From an uncultured Bacilli bacterium (GTDB taxonomy: Bacteria > Bacillota_I > Bacilli_A > RF39 > UBA660), in assembly GCA_910584255.1 (NCBI GenBank), contig CAJTXV010000002.1:1-64000 (forward strand): 64,000 nucleotides of DNA. Reading direction: 5' to 3'. The notes under the pieces were generated by a model that was not told the DNA's origin, did not search any database, and saw only the letters and a program-made list of their open reading frames with translations. The position numbers and the translations under genes were made by a program. Shown here piece by piece: positions 10,516-20,732 of the stretch; within the stretch, counting starts at the first letter, position 1, and each line of letters begins with the position of its first letter.

Positions 10516-10867
10516 TGGTGGAGCTGAGGAGAGTCGAACTCCTGTCCAAAACTAGAGCCTCAAGAATATCTACAAGTTTAGTTAACTATACAAATTCATT
10601 ATATCAATAACTAGTTAACGAATGTTGATATAACTAGCCTATAAAATTCATTATCACTATAGACATCATGATAATATAACCTACTAAAATCGAACCTCTA
10701 TAAAAATTGGTAGGTACAATTCCTAAAGAAGCGCTACGCTATATGCTTTATTAAGCAGCGTAAGCCATTTGATAATTGTTTCCAGTTATATTTAACTGAT
10801 GCATTTTAAGATTGCCATCTACTTGCCATTCTTGCCTTTCTAATCCTGTCGAAACCATGACAGCCCC
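10516..10867 (-). ncRNA. ssrA: Transfer-messenger RNA
   Basis: The 5' end GGGGCUG pairs with CAGCUCC before an encoded ACCA 3' end, giving the tRNA-like acceptor. The T arm (GGAGTTCGACTCTCC) and the conserved 5' segment after GGGGCTG (GTCATGGTTTCGACAGG) are clear. The length is about 352 bases. The tag reading frame ends at the TAA complementary to 10751-10753 and reads G-N-N-Y-Q-M-A-Y-A-A at its end; counting from the probable resume codon near 10792 gives N-I-T before that. It ends AYAA rather than the usual ALAA. tmRNA with SmpB rescues stalled ribosomes; smpB lies one gene upstream. Confidence 0.95.
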
Positions 10868-10880
10868 AAGTTGTGTGCTA

Positions 10881-10909
10881 AGTATAGCACATCCTTACTT
10901 TAAAATCAA
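10881..10909 (-). promoter_or_regulatory. ssrA promoter
   Basis: TTGATT (10904-10909) and TATACT (10881-10886) on the minus strand, 17 bases apart, 13 bases before the tmRNA 5' end. It sits right after the stop of the HD-domain gene. Confidence 0.8.
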
Positions 10910-10912
10910 TAA

Positions 10913-11563
10913 CTATATAGTCTTTTCCCTATTAATATGATACTCTTTTCTCAAAAATTCATCCACTTCTTTTAACTTTTTAGAAAACAATTCATAGTCA
11001 TCTATGTATACTTGAACATCCTTTAGAAATTGATCAAATTCAGAATTAGGGATATAACTTTTCGCATAACCACCTTTTCCATACTTTTTCTTAATATAAC
11101 TATAACTCTCCTCTATCATTTCTTCCCAACGAATGTCCGAAAAGAATTCAAGTGTTCTACTATGTGTACTTCTCATAAGTTCCTCAATCGTAGTTAATCG
11201 ATCAGCAGAAGAAATAATTTTTCCATAAATACTTCTTGGTACATACTCTAGTGAACCCCTATGATCAACAATGGCTTCTGACATAGTTTGAATTTCATCT
11301 TCCTTGAAATATTTTTGTATAAAAGGATCACTCTCCATTAAATGGGCAGAGATTTCTTCATGATTATCTCGACTAACAAAGCAACCTAAATCATGAAAAG
11401 ACGCAACTACATAAACCATATCCAAGTTTACTGAATAACCACTCGCTAACTTTAAGCTTCTCCTAATAACCTCTTTAATGTGCCATAATTGATGGGACCA
11501 ATCATTCCTCTCATATAATGGATAAACATTTTTCTCTATATAGTCTACTAGTTCTTGATTCAT
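10913..11563 (-). CDS. HD-domain phosphohydrolase
   Basis: About 216 residues starting MNQELVDY; AAAAGGTGAA places the start at this ATG and not at the GTG within it. The HD superfamily pattern is present: a histidine in NDWSHQLWHIKEV, the HD pair in VASFHDLG, a later DH in EAIVDHRGS and an aspartate in ISSADRLTT. The family hydrolyses phosphoesters of nucleotides or related molecules with metal ions; the substrate here is unknown. It begins six bases after smpB and so is probably co-transcribed with it. Confidence 0.8.
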   Translation of the reverse strand: MNQELVDYIEKNVYPLYERNDWSHQLWHIKEVIRRSLKLASGYSVNLDMVYVVASFHDLGCFVSRDNHEEISAHLMESDPFIQKYFKEDEIQTMSEAIVDHRGSLEYVPRSIYGKIISSADRLTTIEELMRSTHSRTLEFFSDIRWEEMIEESYSYIKKKYGKGGYAKSYIPNSEFDQFLKDVQVYIDDYELFSKKLKEVDEFLRKEYHINREKTI

Positions 11564-11577
11564 ATAATTCACCTTTT

Positions 11578-12027
11578 CTAGGAATTATAATATTGATTTT
11601 TACTAGCCTTGTCAAGTTGCCTTTGGATATCTTTTTCCTTGATGCTTTCTCTCTTATCAAAATTCTTTTTACCTTTACATAATCCAATCAACACTTTTAC
11701 TCGATTCTTTACAAAATAAACCTTTAATGGAATCAAGGTATAGCCTTCTAAGCGAATTTTATCATTTAATTTTAAAATCTCACTTTTATGAAGAAGAAGC
11801 TTTCTTGTTCTAGTTTCATTATGATTAAAAATATTTCCTTCTTTATAATGACTAATAAACATATTTAAAAGAAAACATTCACCATTTTTAACTACTGCAT
11901 AACTGTCCTTTATATTAGCCTTACCTTCACGAATAGACTTAATCTCTGTTCCTGTTAAAGAAATTCCACATTCATATTCATCTTCAATAAAATAATTATG
12001 TCTTGCGACTCGATTTAATATTTCCAT
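11578..12027 (-). CDS. smpB: SsrA-binding protein SmpB
   Basis: The 149-residue protein has the SmpB signature: N-terminal NRVARHNYFIEDEYECGISLTGTEIKS, then SYAVVKNGECFLLNMFIS, the NHNETRTRKLLLHK segment, and a basic C-terminal tail. SmpB binds the tRNA-like part of tmRNA and places it in the empty A site of stalled ribosomes. Its RNA partner gene ssrA is 700 bases downstream on the same strand, and the rnr-smpB-ssrA order is common in Bacillota. Confidence 0.97.
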   Translation of the reverse strand: MEILNRVARHNYFIEDEYECGISLTGTEIKSIREGKANIKDSYAVVKNGECFLLNMFISHYKEGNIFNHNETRTRKLLLHKSEILKLNDKIRLEGYTLIPLKVYFVKNRVKVLIGLCKGKKNFDKRESIKEKDIQRQLDKASKNQYYNS

Positions 12028-12031
12028 ACGA

Positions 12032-13252
12032 TCACCACTTTTCTACATCTTTCAAGTTAGAAAGAACAATATTTATATATTGATTATAATACTCCTCCCA
12101 GTTTGGAAGTAATTCCTCTGTTAACTGATGATAAGGATAAACTTTAAAGTTATGACGATTTCCATTGATAGTCTCAGAATAAGTATAAGTAAGAGAAGCC
12201 ATTTGATTTTCTAAATAGACTTTTTTACCCTCATTTTCCTCCTCTTTCACAATATCAACAGAATAAATTAATCCAGTTAACTTTTCTATTCCTCGCTGCG
12301 CTGAAACAAAATTTCCTAGCGAATAAATCACTAATGTATCCCCAATCATTTCTACAGGTTCTACTACATGAGGATGATGCCCAATCACAATCGTAACCCC
12401 TTGACTAGCTAAAAACTCTGCAATCTCTCTTTGCCTCTCTGTCACGTCAAAAGAATATTCCTCTCCAAAATGCATGGCCACTAAAATTACATCCGTTTGA
12501 CCTCGAACGGACTCAATATCCTTTTTTACTTGTTCTTCATTATAGACATTTACTAAATATTCTTTTCCCTTAGGAACTAAAATATCATTAGTATAATCAG
12601 TATAAGATAAAAGAGTATATCGTATTCCATTTTTTTCCATGACTTTTATTTGATTTCTTTCATCAAAACTAGAAGCACTTCCATGAAACATAATATTTTT
12701 CCTTTTCCAATAAGAAACTGAATTTAAAATTGCTTCTTCACCACAATCTAAAGTATGATTATTCGCTAAAGATACCATATTAAATCCTGCATTTAAAAAA
12801 GCATCTCCCACTTCATAAGGGGAATTAAATCTTGGATAACTAGAAAGTCCTAACTCTCTTCCACCCAGAATACTTTCCTGATTATAAAAAGCTAAATCAT
12901 AAGAAGAAATAATTGGCTTCATCAAAGAAAGTAATTCTATATAATTATAGCTTTCTTCTGTTTTCCCATCTTCATAAAGTGCACTATGAAACAAAGCATC
13001 ACCTACCATTACAAGCGATAATCTAGATTTTTTAGTTACTGTTTGTTGATCTGCCTCATTTTTATGTTCCAGTGATTCTTTTTTTAATTCATCCTTTTGA
13101 GCCATAGAATGATTTTTATAATCAAATACATGCCGAAAGTCAAAAACATTTAATGTAAAGCACAACCATTCTGTTAAAAGAATAAAAATAGCTACAAAAA
13201 TAACAAAACACGTTCGAATACAATATTTAGAATAATTGGTTCGCCTGTTCAT
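12032..13252 (-). CDS. CapA-family metallophosphatase-like protein
   Basis: A 406-residue protein with one N-terminal membrane segment (about 13-35) and an extracellular CapA domain. Markers are VMVGDALFH (metal-binding aspartate), FYNQESILGG, SLANNHTLDCGEEA, VAMHFGEEY and VIGHHPHVVEPVE. CapA relatives act in poly-gamma-glutamate synthesis or transport, but many copies outside cap operons have unknown surface roles; no capBC genes are nearby. It overlaps the end of rnr by 26 bases and is followed by smpB after four bases, so it belongs to the rnr-smpB operon. Confidence 0.85.
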   Translation of the reverse strand: MNRRTNYSKYCIRTCFVIFVAIFILLTEWLCFTLNVFDFRHVFDYKNHSMAQKDELKKESLEHKNEADQQTVTKKSRLSLVMVGDALFHSALYEDGKTEESYNYIELLSLMKPIISSYDLAFYNQESILGGRELGLSSYPRFNSPYEVGDAFLNAGFNMVSLANNHTLDCGEEAILNSVSYWKRKNIMFHGSASSFDERNQIKVMEKNGIRYTLLSYTDYTNDILVPKGKEYLVNVYNEEQVKKDIESVRGQTDVILVAMHFGEEYSFDVTERQREIAEFLASQGVTIVIGHHPHVVEPVEMIGDTLVIYSLGNFVSAQRGIEKLTGLIYSVDIVKEEENEGKKVYLENQMASLTYTYSETINGNRHNFKVYPYHQLTEELLPNWEEYYNQYINIVLSNLKDVEKW

Positions 13253-15374
13253 TTTTCTTTACTACTTTCTCTTCATCTAAGGATTTTAAAATCTCAAAGT
13301 CAATGGTTTCTTCCTCCTTGGATGCAGAAACTACTTTTATTAAAACACGATCCCCCAAAGCATATTTCGTCTTTGTTTTTTCTCCCACGACAGACATGGT
13401 TGCTTCATCAAAATGATAAAATTCCTTCATATCTGATAATCTACATAATCCCTCTACTAAATTATCTAGTTCAATAAATAATCCAAAATTCGTAACTCCT
13501 GAAATCATTCCCTCAAACTCTTCTCCGATATGATCCTCCATATACTCAGCCATCTTCATATCTTCAACTTCCCGTTCGCAATTAATAGAAGCTCTTTCTT
13601 TTGCAGAAGAATTGTCAGATACAAAGACTAATTTTTCTTGCCAATGTTGTATTGTTTCGTTACTTAAATCATGTTGAAATAAATAAGTACGTAATAATCG
13701 ATGAACTGTTGTATCTGGATATCTCCGAATTGGAGAAGTAAAATGAGTATAACATTTACTAGCAAGTCCATAATGTCCTAAGTTTTCTGGGCGATATACT
13801 GCCTTTTTCATATTACGAAGAAGTAAACTAGATAGAATTTTAAACTCTTTCTTATCTTTTAAATATTCTATTAAGCCTTGAATTGTCTTAGGACTCATGT
13901 CTTTTAAATTTCCTTTATAATGATATCCAAGTGTACCTATATAACTTAAAAACTCACGGATTTTTTCTTCTTTTGGATACTCATGAATACGATAAATAAA
14001 TGGTAGTTCCATAAAGAAAATATGTGTTGCGACACATTCATTCGCAATAATCATAAAGTCTTCAATTAAATTTTCTCCAACACCACGTTCTCTTTTTACA
14101 ATATCGATTGGATGACAATTATCATCTACTAAAATTTTGGCTTCATCTACGTCAAAATCCAAGTACCCTCGCCTATTTTTAGCAGTACGCAAAATTTTAG
14201 CAAGTTCTTCCATCAACCTTAAATCATCAGCGAACGGTTCATACCCAAAAGGTACAACATTTTGTTCTAAAATAGAATTTACATCTTTATAAGTCATTTT
14301 CTTTCTAGAACGGATGACACTTTGGAAAATATCATAGTCTACGATTTTAGCCTGTTCATCAATTTCCATCACACAAGAAATCGCAAGACGATCTACTCCC
14401 TCATTTAAAGAGCAAATTCCATTCGATAATTGATGAGGTAGCATTGGAATTACCCGATCTACCAAATAAACACTCGTTCCACGAGACATAGCAGCTTCAT
14501 CTAATGGTGTACCCTCTCTAACATAATAACTTACATCTGCAATATGAACTCCTAATTTATAATTTCCATTCTGTAACTTTTCAATTGAAATAGCATCATC
14601 AATATCCTTTGTATCTGCACCATCAATCGTAAAAATTACTTGATCTGTTAAATCGGTTCTATCTTTTCGATCCTCTTCTAAAACCTCTTCAGGAATTGAT
14701 TTTAATTGTTCATAAACTTCATCTGGAAAAGTATCTTCAATATCATATTTATAAACAATCGATAAAATATCTACCCCTGGATCATTTTTATGTCCTAAGA
14801 CTTTAATAACCTCCCCAGAATAAGTAGTTCCCTCAATCAAATTTAAAACTTTAACAAGCACTTTATGTCCATCGACTGCTCCATGGATATTTTCTTTTGA
14901 AATTTGAACTGTCACTTTTAATTTTTCTTCATCTGGAATAATATAACCAATTCCATTCTCTAAATAAAACTCCCCAACAACCGTATCCAGTTTTCTTTCT
15001 AAGATTTTTAAAATTCTTCCCTCAATTTTTCCTTTTTCTCTATGACCAGTTACTTCTGCGACTACAAGATCATTATGAAGTGCCCCATTTAGATTACTAG
15101 AAGGAATATAAATATCCTCTTCATCTTCTAAATCAACAAATCCGTATCCCCTACGGTTTACATGAAGATAACCCTTTTTTAAAGGCCCACGTTCAAATAA
15201 CATATAGCGATCCTTATTTGTTTTATGCACGGTATATTCATTACATAATTCTTCAATTGTGCTCTCTAATTCTTTCGTTTCCTCTATTGTTTTATTTTGT
15301 AATTCATGATCTAATTCTTCCATACTTAATGCTTTATTTCTAGATCTTAAAATTTGTAAAATTCTTTCTCTCAT
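13227..15374 (-). CDS. rnr: Ribonuclease R
   Basis: A 715-residue 3'-5' exoribonuclease. In order it shows an N-terminal helix-turn-helix, cold-shock domains (KGYLHVNRRGYGFVDL), the RNB catalytic domain with FTIDGADTKDIDDAISIE supplying the metal-binding aspartates, the GVHIADVSYYVREG motif, HYGLASKCYTHFTSPIRRYPD, and a C-terminal S1 domain. RNase R degrades structured RNA and defective mRNAs tagged by the tmRNA system, consistent with smpB and ssrA downstream. The usual long lysine-rich tail is short here. A good promoter lies at 15398-15426. Confidence 0.97.
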   Translation of the reverse strand: MRERILQILRSRNKALSMEELDHELQNKTIEETKELESTIEELCNEYTVHKTNKDRYMLFERGPLKKGYLHVNRRGYGFVDLEDEEDIYIPSSNLNGALHNDLVVAEVTGHREKGKIEGRILKILERKLDTVVGEFYLENGIGYIIPDEEKLKVTVQISKENIHGAVDGHKVLVKVLNLIEGTTYSGEVIKVLGHKNDPGVDILSIVYKYDIEDTFPDEVYEQLKSIPEEVLEEDRKDRTDLTDQVIFTIDGADTKDIDDAISIEKLQNGNYKLGVHIADVSYYVREGTPLDEAAMSRGTSVYLVDRVIPMLPHQLSNGICSLNEGVDRLAISCVMEIDEQAKIVDYDIFQSVIRSRKKMTYKDVNSILEQNVVPFGYEPFADDLRLMEELAKILRTAKNRRGYLDFDVDEAKILVDDNCHPIDIVKRERGVGENLIEDFMIIANECVATHIFFMELPFIYRIHEYPKEEKIREFLSYIGTLGYHYKGNLKDMSPKTIQGLIEYLKDKKEFKILSSLLLRNMKKAVYRPENLGHYGLASKCYTHFTSPIRRYPDTTVHRLLRTYLFQHDLSNETIQHWQEKLVFVSDNSSAKERASINCEREVEDMKMAEYMEDHIGEEFEGMISGVTNFGLFIELDNLVEGLCRLSDMKEFYHFDEATMSVVGEKTKTKYALGDRVLIKVVSASKEEETIDFEILKSLDEEKVVKKNEQANQLF

Positions 15375-15397
15375 ATTATCACCTATTCTCTTATTTC

Positions 15398-15426
15398 ATT
15401 ATAGAGCAATTCCTAAAAACTAACAA
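15398..15426 (-). promoter_or_regulatory. rnr operon promoter
   Basis: TTGTTA (15421-15426) and TATAAT (15398-15403) on the minus strand with a 17-base spacer, 20-25 bases before the rnr start. Confidence 0.7.
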
Positions 15427-15468
15427 GGAAAAGTACATAGTTTCCTAGCTAGTTAACAGTTAGAAATG

Positions 15469-15516
15469 AAAAAAAGTAGGAAAACTACAAAAAGCAATTC
15501 ACCTACGATTCTTAAT
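15469..15516 (-). terminator. Possible secG terminator
   Basis: GTAGG/CCTAC flanks a loop of about 30 bases with some inner pairing and is followed on the minus strand by seven T residues. The stem is short, so this is a weak call. It lies between secG and the rnr promoter. Confidence 0.4.
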
Positions 15517-15538
15517 TCATCCAAAAAGAAACTAAATT

Positions 15539-15754
15539 CTAAATAAATTCCATAACGAAACTAATTACGAAAAATGTCATCCCTAAGAATAGAGTTACTC
15601 TACTAATTACAAGTTCTACACCTCGTTCTTTTCGATTAGAAAATAAATCTGAGTTTCCTCCCGAAATAATTTGTGCTCCACTTTCTGCTTTATTACTTTG
15701 TAAAAGTACAATTGCGATTAATAAAATGGCAATGACTAATAATAATCCACGCAT
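15539..15754 (-). CDS. secG: SecG protein translocase subunit
   Basis: 71 residues with two membrane segments (about 2-18 and 50-68) joined by a glycine/serine-rich loop containing ESGAQIISGGNSDLFSNRKERG, the typical SecG linker. SecG assists the SecYE channel in protein export. Position between eno and rnr is conserved in Bacillota. It has its own promoter at 15780-15808 and a GGAGGG ribosome binding site. Confidence 0.92.
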   Translation of the reverse strand: MRGLLLVIAILLIAIVLLQSNKAESGAQIISGGNSDLFSNRKERGVELVISRVTLFLGMTFFVISFVMEFI

Positions 15755-15779
15755 GAATATCCCTCCATAACTAACAGTT

Positions 15780-15808
15780 ATTTTATCATACTAATAATAG
15801 AAATGCAA
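15780..15808 (-). promoter_or_regulatory. secG promoter
   Basis: TTGCAT (15803-15808) and TAAAAT (15780-15785) on the minus strand, 17-base spacer, about 25 bases before the secG start. Confidence 0.6.
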
Positions 15809-15825
15809 ATTTTTAAGAGCACATA

Positions 15826-17067
15826 CTATTTTAAACTTTCAAGTTCCTCCTCAATACGAATTAACTGATTATATTTACAGATGCGATCCGTTCTAGACAT
15901 AGAACCTGTTTTAATTTGTCCTAAATCAAGACCCACCACTAAATCTGCAATCGTCGTATCTTCAGTTTCACCACTACGATGAGAAAGAATAGTTTTATAG
16001 CTATGACTCTTCGCAAGTTCAATGGTCTCTAATGTCTCTGTGATTGTACCAATTTGATTTACTTTTAATAAAATTGCATTCCCAGCATGCTTATCAATTC
16101 CCATTTGAAGACATTTTTTATTAGTAACAAATAAATCATCTCCAACTAGTTGAACCTTATCTCCAAGTCTCTCTGTAATTTTCGTAAATCCTTCCCAATC
16201 GTTTTCATCGACTGGATCTTCAATAGAAATAATTGGATACTTAGAAATTAATTCTTCATAAAAATCAATCAGTTCATCCGTTGTAAACTCTTCTCCTGTT
16301 GACCAGTGGAATTTATATTTTCCTAACTCATTATCATAGAATTCACTTGCCGCGACATCGATCGCAATTGCAACATCTTTTCCAGGTACATACCCAGCCT
16401 CTCTAATAGCTTCCATAATGAGTTCAAATCCTTCCGTATTAGAACCCAAATCAGGTGCAAATCCTCCTTCATCACCAACACCAGTAGAAAGTCCTTTTCG
16501 ATTCAAGACTTTCTTTAAATGATGAAATACCTCAGCACCAACACGAATTGTTTCTTTGATTGTATCTCTAATTGGTACAATCATAAATTCTTGAAAGTCC
16601 AATTTATTATCTGCGTGTGCTCCTCCATTAATAATATTCATCATAGGTCTTGGTAGTGTAGTTCCGTTTCCAATATAACGATACAAAGGAACTTTCTTTT
16701 GATTTGCACTTGCCTTTAAAGTAGCCATACTAATTCCAAGGATAGCATTTGCTCCATACTTTGATTTCGTTTCTGTGCCATCTGCTTCAATCATTGCATA
16801 ATCAATTTTCTTTTGATCTTCTGCATCCATTCCAACCACTAAATCACGAAGTGGACCATTCACATTGTTAACTGCTTTTAAAACGCCTTTTCCTAAGTAG
16901 CGGTCTCCTCCATCTCTTAATTCTAAGGCTTCTCTTTCTCCAGTAGATGCCCCACTTGGAACTGCTGCTCTTCCTAAAGTTCCATCTTCTAAAATAACGT
17001 CTACTTCTACAGTAGGATTTCCTCTAGAATCTAAAATCTCTCTTCCCTTAATATCTTTTATTTTCAT
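15826..17067 (-). CDS. eno: Enolase
   Basis: About 413 residues starting [16 protein letters not shown] eight bases upstream favours this ATG over one nine bases earlier. Characteristic motifs include [15 protein letters not shown], the substrate loop [36 protein letters not shown], and metal-binding and catalytic residues in [21 protein letters not shown] and [23 protein letters not shown] near the C-terminus is invariant. It converts 2-phosphoglycerate to phosphoenolpyruvate in glycolysis and also occurs in the RNA degradosome of Bacillota. Confidence 0.98.
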   Translation of the reverse strand: MKIKDIKGREILDSRGNPTVEVDVILEDGTLGRAAVPSGASTGEREALELRDGGDRYLGKGVLKAVNNVNGPLRDLVVGMDAEDQKKIDYAMIEADGTETKSKYGANAILGISMATLKASANQKKVPLYRYIGNGTTLPRPMMNIINGGAHADNKLDFQEFMIVPIRDTIKETIRVGAEVFHHLKKVLNRKGLSTGVGDEGGFAPDLGSNTEGFELIMEAIREAGYVPGKDVAIAIDVAASEFYDNELGKYKFHWSTGEEFTTDELIDFYEELISKYPIISIEDPVDENDWEGFTKITERLGDKVQLVGDDLFVTNKKCLQMGIDKHAGNAILLKVNQIGTITETLETIELAKSHSYKTILSHRSGETEDTTIADLVVGLDLGQIKTGSMSRTDRICKYNQLIRIEEELESLK

Positions 17068-17092
17068 TTCAATCATTCCTTTCTTATTTCAA

Positions 17093-17485
17093 TTATTTTA
17101 ATTTAGCAAATATCTTATAGACTTCTTCTGGTTCTGTTTCAATTCCATGCTCTTGCTTATATTCATCAAGCGTAATTAAGCTAGAAAAACTAGGATAATC
17201 ATTTTCTGATTTCCCCGATAGAACTACCACTGCTGCATCACCATCAAATAATCGATCAGCATAACCAATATTAAGCGGTAATATAGTAATTCCTAAACTC
17301 TCACAAACAGGAATCAATTCTTCTGTATAATGAATTTCTATTTCCTCTTCATCATCCCAAACAGAACAAAACATAACTTTATCAATATGAAGTAAAGATG
17401 CTTCACACAAACTTTTTTTGTACTGTTCTAAATCCCCATTCTTTCCACTAATTTCTAAGACCATTGCGTGTTCTTTACTACTCAT
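17093..17485 (-). CDS. Conserved-looking small cytoplasmic protein, unknown
   Basis: A 130-residue acidic protein with GGAGG before the ATG. Secondary structure appears alternating alpha/beta (MVLEISGK, DKVMFCSVWDD, PVCESLGITILPLNIG, DAAVVVLSGK), which could form a small Rossmann-like domain, but no catalytic motif is apparent. It sits between murD (46 bases upstream) and eno (26 bases downstream) and is likely transcribed with both. I do not recognise a family. Confidence 0.65.
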   Translation of the reverse strand: MSSKEHAMVLEISGKNGDLEQYKKSLCEASLLHIDKVMFCSVWDDEEEIEIHYTEELIPVCESLGITILPLNIGYADRLFDGDAAVVVLSGKSENDYPSFSSLITLDEYKQEHGIETEPEEVYKIFAKLK

Positions 17486-17530
17486 TCAATCCTCCTAATG
17501 TACGTATAAATTTACGCTTAAGATATATTT

Positions 17531-18880
17531 CTATTCTAATTCAAACACATATTTCTTAAACTCATCTCCACGATCTTCGCACTGCTTATATTGATCCCAA
17601 GAAGCACTCGCTGGACTCAATAACAGTATATCACCATCTTCACTTATCGTCCATGCTTCCTTTAATGCATCTTTTAAAAACTCATGAGAATACGTTGGAA
17701 TCTTTAGTTTTTCTCCAAACTCTTTAACTCTTTCTCTACAACTGCCAATCGCAAAAATTGCTTTGACAGAATCCATATATTCAGCTAGTTCCTCAAAATT
17801 CTGTCCTCGCTCGTACCCTCCTAAAAATAAAATTACAGGGTCCTTAAAAGAAGATAATGCAATCTGACAACATTTAATATTCGTTGCTTCCGTATCATTA
17901 TAAAATTTTCTTCCCCTAACCTCTTTTACAAATTCAAGACGATGCTCGACTCCTGAAAATTCTTTTAATACTTTACAGATAGATTCATTAGAAACCCCTA
18001 ACTCCTTAACAGACATGATTGCAGCCATAATATTTTCGTAATTGTGAGTCCCTATCAAACGAATGTCTTTAAGATCAACAACTCTTTCATCATAATAGTA
18101 AATACTTTTATCGGTTAAATAACATCCATTGATTTCCCCTTGGCTTGTAAAATATTTAACAGTTGACTTAATACCTTTTGTAATTCGAAGGGACTCCTCA
18201 TTTCCCATATTTAAAATAGCAATTTGGTCCTTTGTCTGATTTTTAAAAAGTTTAGCTTTTACCTCTTTATAATGCTCATATGTTTTCATAAACTCTAAAT
18301 GAGCTTCACTAATATTCGTAAGTACAGCAATATCAGGAGAGTACTCTATAAAATTCTCTAACTGTTGACAACTCACTTCATCTACAATGATATCCCCTTC
18401 TTCTATACTATTTAAAAAACTGCAAAAAGGATATCCAATATTTCCTACTAAATGTACTCTTCTAGAATCTGCCTCTAAAAATTTATAAATCAAAGTAGTG
18501 GTAGTGGTCTTTCCATTGGTACCAGTAATCGCAATCAATTTAACATCCTTATCCTTAGGAAGCAACTGATAGCTCATTTCTGTTTCATTGATGACAGGAA
18601 TAGAAAGTTCTTTTGCTTTTAAGACATACATGTGATCAATCGGTACCCCTGGATTTTTAATTAAATATTGATAACTATCATCCAATAAATCTTCTGGATG
18701 TTCCCCAAATAAAAACTCTACTCCGAGACTCCTTAATTCTTCTACTTTTTCTATCTCAGAATCTTTTGGTTCTTTTAAATCGTTAATTAAAACTTGATTA
18801 TTCCTAGAAATTAAAACTTTTGCGGCTTCATACCCACTTCTTGCAAATCCCAAAATTAGTATTTTTTTATTTTCAAACAT
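17531..18880 (-). CDS. murD: UDP-N-acetylmuramoylalanine-D-glutamate ligase
   Basis: A 449-residue Mur ligase. The N-terminal Rossmann domain (ILILGFARSGYEAAK) binds the UDP-muramyl substrate; the ATP loop is ITGTNGKTTTTTLI (about 117-130); the central EVSCQQLENFIEYSPDIAVLTNISEAHLEFM and the C-terminal VEHRLEFVKEVRGRKFYNDTEATN are family signatures. It adds D-glutamate to the cell-wall precursor, so this organism makes peptidoglycan. AGGTGAAG precedes the ATG. Just upstream the plus-strand ABC genes begin, so the 120-base gap holds divergent promoters; a TATAAT for murD is visible. Confidence 0.97.
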   Translation of the reverse strand: MFENKKILILGFARSGYEAAKVLISRNNQVLINDLKEPKDSEIEKVEELRSLGVEFLFGEHPEDLLDDSYQYLIKNPGVPIDHMYVLKAKELSIPVINETEMSYQLLPKDKDVKLIAITGTNGKTTTTTLIYKFLEADSRRVHLVGNIGYPFCSFLNSIEEGDIIVDEVSCQQLENFIEYSPDIAVLTNISEAHLEFMKTYEHYKEVKAKLFKNQTKDQIAILNMGNEESLRITKGIKSTVKYFTSQGEINGCYLTDKSIYYYDERVVDLKDIRLIGTHNYENIMAAIMSVKELGVSNESICKVLKEFSGVEHRLEFVKEVRGRKFYNDTEATNIKCCQIALSSFKDPVILFLGGYERGQNFEELAEYMDSVKAIFAIGSCRERVKEFGEKLKIPTYSHEFLKDALKEAWTISEDGDILLLSPASASWDQYKQCEDRGDEFKKYVFELE

Positions 18881-18999
18881 ACATGCTTCACCTAATTCTA
18901 TTATACTATAAATTTCTATAAAATTTGTCTAAAAGCGGGCAATTACTTTAGAATATTAGAAATCTATGATAAAATGTAGTAGATATAGTAGGTGGTAAA

Positions 19000-20732
19000 A
19001 TGAAATGGCTATTAAATGAAAATAAAGAATGGAAAAGTTGCTTTCATCTTTTTAATACTTCTTTAGTTATTTTTGACAGCCTATCTGCTATCCCACCCAT
19101 TCTTGTTGGATATATGATTGATGAAGGATTACAGAAAGGAAATCAAATCCTTATAATTCAGCTTGGTATTTTTTTAATATGTTTTGCAATATTAAGACAG
19201 CTTGGCTCTTACTTTTCTGCAATCGCACTAGATAAAACATGTTTTCATATGGCTTCTAATATAAAACAAAAATGTTATAAAAGTTAAACGAATTAGATGG
19301 AGATTTCTATTCTACAAAAGAACAAGGAGAACTAATGACCATTGGGACTTCAGATATTGGAGAAATCAGAAGACATGCTGCTTGGACAATTAAAACTGTT
19401 CTACATACATTAATTCGTTTTATAATTTCATTTTCTTTCTGTTTTTATTTAGAACCAACATTTACTTTACTATTACCTACTCCCTTTATTTTAATTTTTA
19501 GTCTTCTATTTAAGAAAAAAACAAATCCTCTCTACCAAAAAAGAAGAAAGTACCTTGCAAGTCTCAATAATTACATCCAAGATAATATTGAGGGAAATAA
19601 AGTAGTCAAAGCATTTGCCTGTGAAGAAAACGAAATCAAAGAAATGAATCAAAAAAATAAAATATATAAGGATTCTAATATTGAAATTAATGATATTAGA
19701 ACATTTTATTTTAGTTTTGTAAATTTCTTCACCAATAGTATGACTTTTATTTTTCTTTTAGCAGGTGGTTATTTCCTAATAAACGAAAAAATCAGTATGG
19801 GTAGTTTTATTATTTTTCAAAGTTCTTTATCTGATATTAAAAATCCATTTTCAAGACTTGGAGAAATCATGGATCGAATTCAAAATTTTCATATTGCCAA
19901 AGAAAGGGTTACAGAACTTTTAAATACAGAGCCAACTGTAAAAACAGCGGGAACGATTAAGTTACCATCTCTTATGGTTCCAATCACTTTTAAAGATGTA
20001 TCTGTAACATTTGATCAGAATCTTGTAATGGAAGACTTAAATTTAACAATTGAACCTGGAAAAACAATTGCCTTTATTGGACCTACAGGTAGTGGAAAGT
20101 CAAGTGTTGCGAATCTTATATTACAATTTATTGAGCCCAAAAAAGGAGAAATTTTAATTGGAAATACCAATTTAAGAGAAATTGATACAAAATGGCTACG
20201 AAGTAAAATTGGTTATGTCATTCAACAACCATTTCTTTTTTCAGATACAATCCTAAACAACATTTGTTATGGAAATGATCAATTAACCAAGGAAGAAATA
20301 GAAAAGATTTCAAAATCTGCACACCTAACATATGTGGATTCCCTAGAAGCAAAATACGAAACAATAATTGGTGAAAAAGGAGTTGGACTATCTGGAGGAG
20401 AAAAGCAAAGACTTTCTCTAGCAAGAGCTCTTGCCGTAAAACCGGAACTTTTAATTTTAGATGATATTACTTCTGCCTTAGACATCGAAACAGAGCAAAC
20501 AATTACAAAAAGCATTAAAAAGTTAAATACCCATTGTACAAAAATTATCATTGCACAAAAAATTGTATCTGTGAAAGATGCAGATCAAATCTATGTCATT
20601 AGTGATCACAAAGTTCTAGAGCATGGAACACATAAAGAATTATTAAAAAATAAAAAGTATTACTATGAAATTTATAAAATACAAAATAATATAAAAGAAG
20701 GATGTGAAAAATATGAGAGTAAATCGCTATGA
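19000..20732 (+). pseudogene. ABC exporter half A (degenerate NBD), interrupted by a frameshift
   Basis: Codons from 19000 run to a TAA at 19285-19287 after 95 residues; the rest of the protein is in the frame used from 19335. Adding one A to the AAAA run at 19279-19282 joins them (KCYKKLNELDGDFYSTKEQG) into a normal half-transporter of about 577 residues: a transmembrane domain, then a nucleotide-binding domain with Walker A GPTGSGKSS, signature LSGGEKQ and Walker B LLILDDITSALD. The catalytic Glu is Asp and the switch His is Gln (IIAQKI), so this is the non-catalytic partner of a heterodimeric exporter with the next gene. The frameshift may be real inactivation or an assembly error. AGGTGG precedes the start. 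Confidence 0.8.

Noticed and set aside
19260..19340. Programmed frameshift in ABC half A
   Set aside because: No slippery heptamer, stimulating hairpin or upstream SD at the right spacing; the change is a simple missing A in a run.
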